Source of the DNA: JADJXV01 sp964527785
GTDB lineage: Bacteria; Bacteroidota; Ignavibacteria; Kapaibacteriales; UBA961
DNA: 64,000 nt
NCBI GenBank assembly: GCA_964527785.1
Contig: CAZGNO010000009.1
Location: forward strand, 1 to 64,000
Direction: 5' to 3'
Under the pieces are notes generated by a model. The model saw only the letters and a list, made by a program, of their open reading frames with translations. It was not told the origin of the DNA and made no database searches. Position 1 is the stretch's first letter. The number at the start of each line of letters is the position of its first letter. The translations under genes and the position numbers were made by a program. This document shows, piece by piece, positions 36,034 through 44,009 of this stretch.

Positions 36034-36345
36034 ATGCCAATCAACTCTTTGGATTCGGTGCGCACACCGCTTAATGTAAAGTACGAACAAGCACAGCGCA
36101 CTACTAACGACCAAAAACAAACAGACGTAGAACAAATTCGCCGCCGCGATGATACACTTGAAATATCTGTCGAAGCTCGTCAGATTTCAGGCAATCAACT
36201 CTCCGAACGTTTGCAACAAATTCAGCAGCAAGTAAACTCAGGGTTTTACAACAATCCTGATGTTATTCGCCAAGCTGCTTCACGAATTGCTGAGTCTTTC
36301 AGAACACAAGATAACGAATCTGTAGAATCCGCAGCGAGCGTGTAA
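36034..36345 (+). CDS. flgM: FlgM-like anti-sigma-28 factor (probable)
   Basis: A 103-residue, mostly hydrophilic protein. Its C-terminal two-thirds match the FlgM pattern: RRDDTLEISVEARQIS resembles the conserved D.v.iS..a box, followed by RLQQIQQQVNSGFYNNPDVI, which corresponds to the R...ir..i..G.Y....d.iA helix, and RQAASRIAESF. FlgM binds and blocks sigma-28 until it is exported through the finished hook. The N-terminal 35 residues look disordered, as in FlgM. It closes the flaG/FliT-like group with only 2 bases to the previous gene. A sigma-28-like promoter stands in front of flagellin in the same region, giving a functional link. No sigma-28 gene is in the window, and the call needs a profile search. 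Confidence 0.65.
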   Translation: MPINSLDSVRTPLNVKYEQAQRTTNDQKQTDVEQIRRRDDTLEISVEARQISGNQLSERLQQIQQQVNSGFYNNPDVIRQAASRIAESFRTQDNESVESAASV

Positions 36346-36420
36346 TTTCAAGATGAGATTTGTACCTTATGCTTAAAAAAGAAAACAAAACGAGTTTTTT
36401 TTCTTTGGGTGTTTTTTTTT

Positions 36421-36463
36421 AGTAGCTTTTTGCAAAATATTTTCTATTTTGCGAAAAGCTACT
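36421..36463. terminator. Long hairpin closing the flagellar block
   Basis: Arms 36421-36439 and 36445-36463 pair over 19 positions with one G-T pair, around a TTTTC loop. A nine-T run precedes the left arm and a T-containing tract follows. It lies between the FlgM-like gene and ssb and could also terminate antisense transcription. Confidence 0.75.
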
Positions 36464-36541
36464 TTGCTTTACACATAAAACATCTATTTTTTTTGAATAC
36501 AGTACATTTCATTGTAAGGATTAATCAAACGAGGTGCAATA

Positions 36542-36973
36542 ATGTCGAGAAGTTTGAATAAAGTAATGCTGATTGGTAACATTGGAAAAGCTCCCGAAGT
36601 TAATTTTACTCCCAGTGGTATTCCCGTGGCAACGTTCAGCTTGGCAACTACCGAGGCATGGAAAGATAAAGACGGGCATTTCCAAGAAAAAACAGAATGG
36701 CATACGATCATAGCATGGCGCGGACTTGCTGAGATAGCGCAAAAACATATCCACAAAGGAGCAAAGCTCTATGTAGAAGGTCGTATACAATCCCGGACAT
36801 TTGATGATAAAGACGGGCATCGCCGTTATTTTACTGAAATTCTGGCTGATAATATCATTATGCTCGAGTCAAGGCAACGTCCTGACGGTACTCCAAACGA
36901 AGGGCATACACAACATCATTCTCAGGATAATGCAAATACTCCCGTACATCCTAATGATGATATTCCGTTCTGA
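36542..36973 (+). CDS. ssb: Single-stranded DNA-binding protein
   Basis: Binds single-stranded DNA in replication, repair and recombination. The 143 residues contain a complete OB fold (1-108): NKVMLIGNIGKAPEVNFTPS, broken by VATFSLATTEAWKD, then EKTEWHTIIAWRGLAEI and GAKLYVEGRIQSR. A disordered linker (109-137) leads to the acidic tip DDIPF, which recruits partner proteins. A GAGG sequence lies a few bases upstream of the ATG. The gene is monocistronic, bounded by hairpins at 36421-36463 and 37002-37029. Confidence 0.96.
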   Translation: MSRSLNKVMLIGNIGKAPEVNFTPSGIPVATFSLATTEAWKDKDGHFQEKTEWHTIIAWRGLAEIAQKHIHKGAKLYVEGRIQSRTFDDKDGHRRYFTEILADNIIMLESRQRPDGTPNEGHTQHHSQDNANTPVHPNDDIPF

Positions 36974-37001
36974 AAAAAAATAATGTGGTAATACAAACCG
37001 G

Positions 37002-37029
37002 AAGCCCTTTGTGCAAAGGGCTTTTTTTA
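37002..37029 (+). terminator. ssb terminator
   Basis: AAGCCCTTT at 37002-37010 pairs with AAAGGGCTT at 37015-37023 around a GTGC tetraloop and runs into a T-tract, a standard intrinsic terminator 28 bases after ssb. Confidence 0.92.
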
Positions 37030-37104
37030 TAAAATAACAATTCTCTTCCTTCAAAATCGTACTCACTTCCAGAAAACGTACAATTTAGAATTAGCAACAA
37101 TACT

Positions 37105-38052
37105 ATGACATCCAAACGCTCAATTGAAATTAAAGTCGGAGTGGTTACACTTTTTTCACTAATTATTTTAATTATTGGTATTTCCCTTGGACGGGGGTGG
37201 TCGGTCTCCGGTTTGCAAAATCAAATTAATTTTCGATTTCCTTCTTCGGGCGGAGTGGAGGTAAGTTCACCTGTGATGGTAAACGGTGTAAAGCGCGGCT
37301 CGGTGATGTCGGTTGCAAACGACAAAGGAAGTGTGCTGGTGAGGGCAACGATGGATGATCTTTCAGATTTTCATACTGATGCTTCAGCCAGAATTACAAT
37401 GTTGGAAATTACCGGTGGTAAGAAAATTGATGTTTATCCGGGGAAGGCGACCACAGCATTTAATCCTCAAAATGAAATTAACGGGGTTCTCGCTGCCGAT
37501 GCAACTGAGCTTATTGCTATGGTAGGAGAGCTTGGCGGAGATGCAAAACTGCTTATCAGGCGATTGGATACAATTACTGCTGCTGCCACTGCGCTGCTCT
37601 CAGACGGAAAAGTAGTTGCTCAGGTGCGCGAAACTGTACAAAATACAAGTCAGCTTGTTGCTTCTCTTAATTCGTTCGTAGAGAAAAACAAACCGGAACT
37701 TCAAGCAACGCTCAACAATTTGAAAGTACTCAGTGCCGACCTTCGTCAGGCAGTACAGGTTAACGAACCAAAAGTACGGGAGCTGCTCACCAAAATTGAT
37801 GCGACCACCGTATCTGTCCAAAACCTACTGGCAAAAGGCGACGCGACGCTCGGTAATGCCGACGGTTTGGTATCTGATGTTCGCTCGGCTGTGAATAACC
37901 TCAAAACCGGAAGCGGCTTTGTGACGAAATTACTCTATGACAAGGAGTTTGCTACTAAGCTCGACAGCGCAATTATCAAACTTGATGCTTTTATTGATAA
38001 GGCGCATGAGCATGGGATTAATGTGAATCTGCGGTTGGGAACGAGACCGTAA
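37105..38052 (+). CDS. MCE/MlaD-family membrane-anchored lipid transport protein
   Basis: Substrate-binding type protein of the MCE family, which forms hydrophobic tunnels for lipid traffic between membranes. The 315 residues have one N-terminal membrane anchor (about 10-31), then the MCE domain (about 38-120, with FRFPSSGGVEVSSPVMVNGV and GKKIDVYPG). The remaining half is an alpha-helical coiled-coil region (about 140-280), as in longer MlaD/YebT-like proteins. Partner genes for the permease (mlaE) and ATPase (mlaF), which usually lie next to MCE genes, are not within the window. It stands alone between two terminators. Confidence 0.88.
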   Translation: MTSKRSIEIKVGVVTLFSLIILIIGISLGRGWSVSGLQNQINFRFPSSGGVEVSSPVMVNGVKRGSVMSVANDKGSVLVRATMDDLSDFHTDASARITMLEITGGKKIDVYPGKATTAFNPQNEINGVLAADATELIAMVGELGGDAKLLIRRLDTITAAATALLSDGKVVAQVRETVQNTSQLVASLNSFVEKNKPELQATLNNLKVLSADLRQAVQVNEPKVRELLTKIDATTVSVQNLLAKGDATLGNADGLVSDVRSAVNNLKTGSGFVTKLLYDKEFATKLDSAIIKLDAFIDKAHEHGINVNLRLGTRP

Positions 38053-38075
38053 CCATAGAATATTGGTTTCTTTTT

Positions 38076-38117
38076 AAAACCAATTACAATTTGATATACA
38101 AACTGTAATTGGTTTTT
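38076..38117 (+). terminator. Terminator after the MCE gene
   Basis: AAAACCAATTACA at 38076-38088 pairs exactly with 38104-38116, followed by a T. It is 23 bases after the MCE stop codon. Confidence 0.85.
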
Positions 38118-38669
38118 GGTGTTGATATTTAAGATAGCTATTGTAAAAAATCCGATATGAACTTTAGTGTACGTACAAATAATGATTATAGCCCCCATAA
38201 AGGGTTAGAAGCTGACCTTTCGACTAGCTCAAGCGACAATCAAGTCACGTCACCTTGAGTTCATCGAAGGGTTAAATTACTTATCAGTTCTGACCAAAAG
38301 ATTATTGTCTCAATTGGCAATCTAGAGAAGTTTAACAATGCCAAAACATATAGCAGTTAACTTATTCAACAGAATCGGTTAATAATAGGCAGTATCACCG
38401 GAGAAAATGAGCGTAGGGGAACACTGCAGGGCTGTTGGTAAGCACCACAAAGCCAAGCTGTTATTTTGAATAAGATAAACGGATTCTGTGGTATTGGTAA
38501 TGATGGCAATTATAGGCAAACAGTACTTAGCCATTGCTATTTTATGATTCTTCATAGATGACGACTGTGCTACATAAACACAGATACAAAGTTAATACCA
38601 AGATAGAACGACTTTGGCAAATGGGGGAAATTCACTCTGTAACCATTATACAATACCGTTAAATTACCA
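38118..38669. other. Intergenic region without a recognised gene
   Basis: This 552-base stretch is between the MCE terminator and the end of the NlpC/P60 gene. Every frame is closed quickly. It contains an imperfect inverted repeat (38215-38272) and a few partly complementary segments such as GAATAAG and GATTCTGT near 38470-38500 that mirror 38360-38376. I cannot identify an RNA family, and it may be decayed sequence. Confidence 0.5.
38215..38272. repeat. Imperfect inverted repeat, interspersed-repeat type
   Basis: The left arm at 38215-38232 (starting ACCTTTCGACTAGCTCAA) pairs imperfectly with TTGAGTTCATCGAAGGGT at 38255-38272. It resembles the CCTTCGA...CTCA hairpins scattered in many bacterial intergenic regions. 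A related half-copy appears near 48148-48172. Confidence 0.5.
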
Positions 38670-39212
38670 CTATCGCTCGCTAAGCGCAGCAACAACCCGC
38701 CTCACCCCAACATACCCCAACGAAAGATAACTGTCAGCCATTGGTTGCCGTATCACACCACGCGAACTCGACGCGTGAATTACCTCATTGTTTCCTGCAC
38801 AAATCCCTACATGGGATATTCCCGAACCAGTAAACGAAAAGAAAATCAGATCACCCGCTTTAGTATCACTCGGAGCAATGTATTTCCCTGCATTAAACTG
38901 TTCGGCTGCCGTGCGAGGTAATGTAATCCCGACATTATCATACACACGCTGCACAAATCCCGAACAATCCATACAATCATCACCGATTCCACCCCAACAG
39001 TACGGAATGCCCATGAACTTCTCCGCCGAGGTAATTATCCTGCGTTGTAATGGAGTGAGTGTTTTGGTTTGAGTACCCAACACAATCCGCTTACCATTGT
39101 CAGATGACGAGCCGTTTCCTGACGAAAACCGTACGGAGCTTTGGCAGGATACAAGAACGAATAACAGTATGAAAAACGGTCTATAAGAAAGTCGCAAAAA
39201 ATGTGGTTGCAT
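38670..39212 (-). CDS. NlpC/P60-family peptidoglycan hydrolase lipoprotein
   Basis: Predicted cell-wall cysteine endopeptidase. The 180 residues start with a lipoprotein signal (FILLFVLVSC, lipidated Cys23), followed by a Ser/Gly-rich linker. The NlpC/P60 domain (about 58-178) has PYCWGGIGDDCMDCSGFVQR with nucleophile Cys83, then GISHVGI with His134 and VIHASSS with the third catalytic position His146. The Arg/Thr start RTAAEQFN is also conserved. Size and layout are close to E. coli Spr/NlpC. It lies alone on the minus strand, divergent from hslO. Confidence 0.93.
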   Translation of the reverse strand: MQPHFLRLSYRPFFILLFVLVSCQSSVRFSSGNGSSSDNGKRIVLGTQTKTLTPLQRRIITSAEKFMGIPYCWGGIGDDCMDCSGFVQRVYDNVGITLPRTAAEQFNAGKYIAPSDTKAGDLIFFSFTGSGISHVGICAGNNEVIHASSSRGVIRQPMADSYLSLGYVGVRRVVAALSER

Positions 39213-39371
39213 TACTGTATTAAAAATTACTGCGTATCTATTCCGTCATCTAGAAATTACGAACTGAATATACCGCAAGATATATGCCATGCATGGGGTC
39301 ATGTAGTTGGCGATTGCATGAAATAGGTTAATTTTACAGTTTATTACCGGCAATTAATAAAATCATATTCA

Positions 39372-40277
39372 ATGGAACTCAAGAAAAAATATCAGTTGCG
39401 CGACCGCGTGGTACGAGCAATAACCAAAAACGGCAAATTTCGAATAGCCATAGTAAAATCTACAGATACTACTAAAACTGCGATGGAAAAACACCAGATT
39501 TCCGGCTTGACCGGCTATTTACTGGCTCGTGCGCTGTCGGGTGTGGCGCTTCTTTCATCGTTTTTGAAGGGTGAGGAGCGTATAGTTTTGCAATTCGACG
39601 GGACGGGTCCTGTCAAAATGATTTATGTGGAAGCACTGCAATTGGGTGAAGTTCGCGGCTTTGCTAAAAATGCAGAAGGAGTTGTTGATGCCGCAACTGA
39701 AGTAAAGCACCTGACTGATGCTCTCAGCGTAGGTTTTTTGAAAGTATCAAAATACTTATATAATAAGTTCGAACCGGTTACCGGCATTGTAGAGCTTCAC
39801 AAGAGTGATATTACTACCGATTTAGCATATTACCTCACACAATCGGAGCAAATTCCATCTGCAATTACGCTTGATGTGCTTATGTCCGATTATGATACAG
39901 TACTAGAATCAGGAGGGCTTTTGGTACAGGCAATGCCCGGCGCAACCGAGCGTGAAATTGAGCAAATGGAGGAAGCAATCCTTAAACTCGGACCAATCGG
40001 GAAATTACTAAACGAAGAATTGGCACCTGAGGAAATTTTGGAGAAGGCTATACCGTTTGAATACGATATTGTGAATACTTCACCGATAGATTTCTTTTGC
40101 CGCTGTTCATTGCAGAGATTCAAAGATATAATTATGACGCTCGGTATTGATGAAGTCCGCGATATGCAGCAATCGAACCAAAACGAGCTTATTTGTCAGT
40201 ATTGCTCAACGAAATACTACTTGGAACACGCAGATTTTGATGAGATTATTACTACATTGAAGGCGCGTGAGAATTGA
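39372..40277 (+). CDS. hslO: Redox-regulated chaperone Hsp33
   Basis: Holdase chaperone activated by oxidative unfolding of a zinc centre. The 301 residues have an N-terminal core (about 1-195), including HQISGLTGYLLARALSGVAL, a linker region, and a C-terminal zinc site with Cys243/Cys245 (FFCRCS) and Cys275/Cys278 (ICQYC). These four cysteines form the classical C-x-C...C-x-x-C zinc motif. It is divergent from the NlpC/P60 gene and is followed by a 32-base hairpin, so it is probably monocistronic. Confidence 0.95.
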   Translation: MELKKKYQLRDRVVRAITKNGKFRIAIVKSTDTTKTAMEKHQISGLTGYLLARALSGVALLSSFLKGEERIVLQFDGTGPVKMIYVEALQLGEVRGFAKNAEGVVDAATEVKHLTDALSVGFLKVSKYLYNKFEPVTGIVELHKSDITTDLAYYLTQSEQIPSAITLDVLMSDYDTVLESGGLLVQAMPGATEREIEQMEEAILKLGPIGKLLNEELAPEEILEKAIPFEYDIVNTSPIDFFCRCSLQRFKDIIMTLGIDEVRDMQQSNQNELICQYCSTKYYLEHADFDEIITTLKAREN

Positions 40278-40327
40278 TAACTATTCTTTCCCAGGATATT
40301 CATTAAGAAATATTATAATAGATATAA

Positions 40328-40359
40328 GACCATGAAGATTTTCGAAAACCTTCATGGTC
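40328..40359 (+). terminator. Hairpin after hslO
   Basis: GACCATGAAG at 40328-40337 opens a stem that closes at 40359 (CTTCATGGTC), with one mismatch and a central TTTTCGAAAA. It lies 50 bases after hslO. It also covers an in-frame ATG of the next gene at 40332, which argues against using that ATG. Confidence 0.75.
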
Positions 40360-40430
40360 TCTATTCGCACAAAAAACTAACAGTACTGTACTATCCGATT
40401 CAACTTACTACATCCCCCATTGGAGCATAC

Positions 40431-42170
40431 ATGAATATTCGACAAACGTTACTACCCTCATTACTTTCGATTGTTCTTATATTCCTTGGCGGATGCTCAA
40501 AACCTGAAACAAGTACGTTCAGAACTGCAAAAGACGGTAAATTCTACGGTGGTACATTCCGGCTTAATATGGTTCGTGGAAATCCGAACGGGCTTGACCC
40601 GGTAATCATCAATAGTAAACTTGCCGATGATATCGCCCTCCAAATATACGACCGTCTTATTACATTCGACTCCTCCCTGAATGTCATTCCCGAACTCGCT
40701 ACACATTGGGAGATTTCACCCGACGGCAAACTCTACACATTTCATCTGCGCACCGATGCGTATTTTCACGATAACAAGTGCTTCCCGAATGGCAAGGGGC
40801 GTAAAATGACTGCACGTGACGTTGAGTATTCGCTAACGCGGTGTTGCAATCCAGCCACACGGTCTGTCCATTTCTGGGCATTTAAGGACAGAGTGCTTGG
40901 AGCTACCGAATATAATGTTGCACGGCTTGGCGGAAGTAATTCACCAAATACTGTGAGTGGTATCCGAGTGGTAGATGATTCCACAATTCAAATTGAACTT
41001 GTACGGGCAAATGCACCTTTTTTGCTGACACTGGCAAATTCTCTCGGATGTGTCGTCCCTCGTGAAGCTGTAGAATTATACGGTGCTGACTTTTTCCAAA
41101 ATCCGGTAGGAACGGGTGCATTCATTTTTGAGAAATGGGAACATGACCGCCAAATGACATTGAGGCGCAATCCTTCTTACTGGAATCACGACTCTGCAGG
41201 TAATCGTCTCCCTTTCTTTGATAACGTAACCATCAGTTTTATCAAAGATGATAAGGTTCAGCTTCAGGAATTTACCAAAGGTGGCTTGGATGAATGCTTT
41301 ACTATTCCAACTGAATTTTTTGATAATGTTGTAGATAACGCTACCCGCACTCCAAAAACTCCGTATGATAAGTATATTTTTCAGGCAAGACCCGCAATGT
41401 GTACGTGGTTTTTGGATTTTCTTTGTACTAAGCCGCCGTTTGATAATGCAGATGTCCGTAGGGCATTTTCACTGGCAATTGACCGTGAGAAAATCGTAAA
41501 ATATGTTCTGCGCAACGCGCCGTTTGCTCCGGCGATTCACGGAATCACACCGCCTGTCATGCCTAACTATCCGATTGACTCCATCGTAGGATTCGGACTT
41601 GACCTGACAAAAGCACGAGAATATATGGCAAAGGCGGGATATCCGAACGGGAAGGGTTTTCCGACGGTGACACTACATATCTATACCGAGCCACGACTGG
41701 TGCAGGTAGCCGAGGCAGTACAAAAAATGCTAAGTGAAGCATTGAATGTGAAACTGGAAATCAAAACCGTACAATTCGCCGAACTGCTCTCCCTTGCCGA
41801 ACAAGGCAAAATCAACTTTTGGGGAACACGGTGGTATGGCGATTACCCTGATGCCGAAAATTTCATCAATTTACTCGACGGCTCGCTTGTCCCCAAAAAT
41901 GAAACAGAGCCAAGTTACCCTAACAGCAGCCGCTATTCCAATCCCGAAGCAACTGAAGCACTCAATAAGGCGGTTGCCTCAACTAATATTCAAGAACGCT
42001 CAAATTATTACCGCCAAGCCGAATCTCTGGCAATGAAGGATGCACCTGCGCTTATGCTGTTTTATGAAATGCACTACAGGATGTTGCAACCGAATGTACG
42101 GAACTACCCACTTGATGCAATGGCAAGGGTGGTGTTGAAGAATTCGTGGTTTGCTGCGGGAAAGAACTAG
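40431..42170 (+). CDS. Peptide ABC transporter substrate-binding lipoprotein
   Basis: Extracytoplasmic solute-binding protein of family 5 (DppA/OppA type). I choose the ATG at 40431, preceded by a GGAG site and starting a lipoprotein signal (IVLIFLGGC, Cys22); this gives 579 residues. An in-frame ATG at 40332 lies inside a terminator hairpin. The SBP domain runs from about 45 to 560, with LDPVIINSKLADDIALQIYD, ATHWEISPDGKLYTFHLRTD, broken by standard variable loops, and NADVRRAFSLAIDREKIV. The ligand cannot be told from sequence. No permease or ATPase gene lies next to it, so its transporter partners must be encoded elsewhere. Confidence 0.9.
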   Translation: MNIRQTLLPSLLSIVLIFLGGCSKPETSTFRTAKDGKFYGGTFRLNMVRGNPNGLDPVIINSKLADDIALQIYDRLITFDSSLNVIPELATHWEISPDGKLYTFHLRTDAYFHDNKCFPNGKGRKMTARDVEYSLTRCCNPATRSVHFWAFKDRVLGATEYNVARLGGSNSPNTVSGIRVVDDSTIQIELVRANAPFLLTLANSLGCVVPREAVELYGADFFQNPVGTGAFIFEKWEHDRQMTLRRNPSYWNHDSAGNRLPFFDNVTISFIKDDKVQLQEFTKGGLDECFTIPTEFFDNVVDNATRTPKTPYDKYIFQARPAMCTWFLDFLCTKPPFDNADVRRAFSLAIDREKIVKYVLRNAPFAPAIHGITPPVMPNYPIDSIVGFGLDLTKAREYMAKAGYPNGKGFPTVTLHIYTEPRLVQVAEAVQKMLSEALNVKLEIKTVQFAELLSLAEQGKINFWGTRWYGDYPDAENFINLLDGSLVPKNETEPSYPNSSRYSNPEATEALNKAVASTNIQERSNYYRQAESLAMKDAPALMLFYEMHYRMLQPNVRNYPLDAMARVVLKNSWFAAGKN

Positions 42171-42180
42171 GATTTAGGGC

Positions 42181-42208
42181 ATAGCCCACGGTTGAAACCG
42201 CGGGCTAT
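42181..42208. terminator. Shared terminator hairpin
   Basis: ATAGCCCACGGTT at 42181-42193 pairs with 42196-42208 with one mismatch and a two-base loop. It lies 10 bases after the binding-protein gene and overlaps the last codons of the convergent UDG-like gene. Hairpins with this AGCCC...GGGCT core are also common as dispersed repeats. Confidence 0.7.
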
Positions 42209-42960
42209 ATTACAATACCTTTCTTCTCATCCAGTTTCAATGTGTCTGGATAAAATTCAGCAATATAGTTCCCAATCTTTTTCATATCTTTATGACTATT
42301 TAAATAAGGACCAAAGAAAGGTAACCCGATAATAACCGGCAACTTATCATTATCCTCATTTTGATAAACATGAATTTTGTTTGAAATACTATTATATTTA
42401 ACGCGGCTATCCTTAAAATCTTTTTTATACTTAGAAATCTTAACATTATCAATTGCATTTTGAAGTCTCCAAAACGCATATATAAATTCTTTTATAAACT
42501 CCCTTCCCAAACACACTATAACTCTGGGCTCAAATGTAGTTACCAATTTATGAAGCAATGGAAATCTGTATTTTACGCATTTACCATAATATTCAGATTT
42601 CAAAGCGCATCCAGTACGTGTAAAATTACAATCTGACCAATCAAGTGTATTCTCTGCTTTAAGGGGAAACAGATTGAGTTTAAAAATATTTTTTTCATTC
42701 TTATCATAGTTAAAATTCTGACCGTCAGTATTGTTCCATCCTGAAACTATTGTACCAATATTTCTATCAAAACTCCACCCTCTTACATCAATATGAGAAT
42801 AAGGGATTTCAATGCCTTTCATTTTGTGACTAAATTGAGGATAATCTTTTAATTTAAATGGAATCCACTCAATTCCACAAAACCACAATTTGGAATTTAT
42901 ATTACCACCATCTATACCGATTAACTCGGTAGATATTTCCTTGATAAAATCTAATTTCAT
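42205..42960 (-). CDS. Hypothetical protein, possible uracil-DNA glycosylase fold
   Basis: A 251-residue cytoplasmic protein that I cannot assign firmly. Several segments follow the order of uracil-DNA glycosylase superfamily motifs: LWFCGIE at 25-31 in the place of motif A, FKLNLFPL at 93-100, a strand RVIVCLGREF at 146-155, and GLPFFGPYLNSH at 212-223 in the place of motif B. Key residues are not clear matches, so activity could be altered or absent. The gene is markedly more AT-rich than its surroundings, with abundant AAA, AAT and ATT codons, suggesting recent arrival. Its neighbour dinD, divergently transcribed, is a DNA-damage gene, which fits a repair theme. Confidence 0.5.
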   Translation of the reverse strand: MKLDFIKEISTELIGIDGGNINSKLWFCGIEWIPFKLKDYPQFSHKMKGIEIPYSHIDVRGWSFDRNIGTIVSGWNNTDGQNFNYDKNEKNIFKLNLFPLKAENTLDWSDCNFTRTGCALKSEYYGKCVKYRFPLLHKLVTTFEPRVIVCLGREFIKEFIYAFWRLQNAIDNVKISKYKKDFKDSRVKYNSISNKIHVYQNEDNDKLPVIIGLPFFGPYLNSHKDMKKIGNYIAEFYPDTLKLDEKKGIVI

Positions 42961-43126
42961 AACTTTTTCCTTAAAATCATAAATAAAATGAGGTTACTTA
43001 AGTTACAATCAATATAGTTACTGCTCCATATTCAAAAACAATGTCATAATATACCAAGAATTTACGTAAATTTACCATGCTTAATTATTGTAATCTTCAT
43101 CTCCATAACTGCAATACAATATCACA

Positions 43127-43975
43127 ATGAAAACGGAAGAAATAAAGCACCTTTTTAGCAAGTTTGAATCGGCTGCAACGCAATTGGAAGGCGTTGAATG
43201 CTGGAGCGCACGTGAGATGCAACTTCTTTTGGGGTATAGTAAATGGGAGAATTTTGACAAGGTGATTCAGCGAGCAAAAGATGCCTGCTCAAATGCAGGA
43301 GAAGCCGTTACCAATCACTTTCCTGACGTCAGGAAGGTGATAAAAGCCGGGAAAGGTGCACTCCACGAAGTTGAAGATATTGCCCTAACCCGTTATGCCT
43401 GTTACCTTGTAGCACAGAATGGAGACAGCCGGAAAGAAGAGATTTCCTTTGCGCAAAACTACTTTGCAGTGCAAACACGTAGAGCAGAATTAATTGAACA
43501 AAGACTTCTCGAGCATGAAAGAATTAAAGCCCGTGAGAAGTTAAGCCAAACTGAAAAACAGCTTTCGGGAATATTATATGAACGTGGAGTTGATAGTGAC
43601 GGATTCGCTGCAATTCGTTCCAAAGGTGACAAAGCATTGTTTCGGATTTCCACTCAGCAATTAAAAAATAAAATGGGTGTTCCTGAGAACAGACCCCTAG
43701 CCGATTTTTTGCCGACTATAAGCATCAAGGCAAAAGACCTTGCTGCCGAAATGACCGGTCTAAATACACAAACCAAGGATTTGCATGGTCAAGCACCTAT
43801 AGAGAAAGAACATATAGACAATAGTGCAGCTGTTCGCAAAATGCTCGGTGAGCGAGGTATTATTCCTGAAAATCTGCCTCCAGCTGACGATATTAAGAAA
43901 ATCCAACGGAAACTGGGCGGAGACGAAAAGAATATGCTGAAAGAGGTAAAAAATCAAAAAAAGAAAAAGAAGTGA
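43127..43975 (+). CDS. dinD: DNA-damage-inducible protein D
   Basis: Homologue of E. coli DinD, an SOS protein reported to interact with RecA filaments. The 282 residues closely follow the family: MQLLLGYSKWENFDKVIQRA near the N-terminus, NHFPDVRKV, ALTRYACYLVAQNGDSRK, and AQNYFAVQTRRAELIEQR, with a basic C-terminal tail of lysines. DinD is often carried on variable islands. A palindrome TTTACGTAAA at 43061-43070 lies 57 bases upstream of the ATG and could be an operator, but I do not recognise it as a LexA box of this phylum. A small stem (TGACAC/GTGTCA, 43973-43987) overlaps the stop codon. Confidence 0.9.
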   Translation: MKTEEIKHLFSKFESAATQLEGVECWSAREMQLLLGYSKWENFDKVIQRAKDACSNAGEAVTNHFPDVRKVIKAGKGALHEVEDIALTRYACYLVAQNGDSRKEEISFAQNYFAVQTRRAELIEQRLLEHERIKAREKLSQTEKQLSGILYERGVDSDGFAAIRSKGDKALFRISTQQLKNKMGVPENRPLADFLPTISIKAKDLAAEMTGLNTQTKDLHGQAPIEKEHIDNSAAVRKMLGERGIIPENLPPADDIKKIQRKLGGDEKNMLKEVKNQKKKKK

Positions 43976-44009
43976 CACAAAGTGTCATATCTATGATTTT
44001 CCTTCATAT

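Noticed and set aside
38400..38520. tRNA or riboswitch in the gap after the MCE gene
   Set aside because: No T-arm GGTTCGA-type motif, no cloverleaf and no known riboswitch core could be traced.
40332..40430. Upstream start for the peptide-binding protein
   Set aside because: This ATG is inside the hslO terminator hairpin and would displace the lipoprotein signal that begins at 40431.
43061..43070. LexA/SOS box upstream of dinD
   Set aside because: TTTACGTAAA is a perfect palindrome but does not match a LexA site I can recognise for this phylum, so it is kept only as a note in the dinD entry.
42205..43975. Toxin-antitoxin or restriction module
   Set aside because: The genes are divergent, and dinD is a recognised stand-alone damage-inducible gene; the other shows no toxin or nuclease motif.
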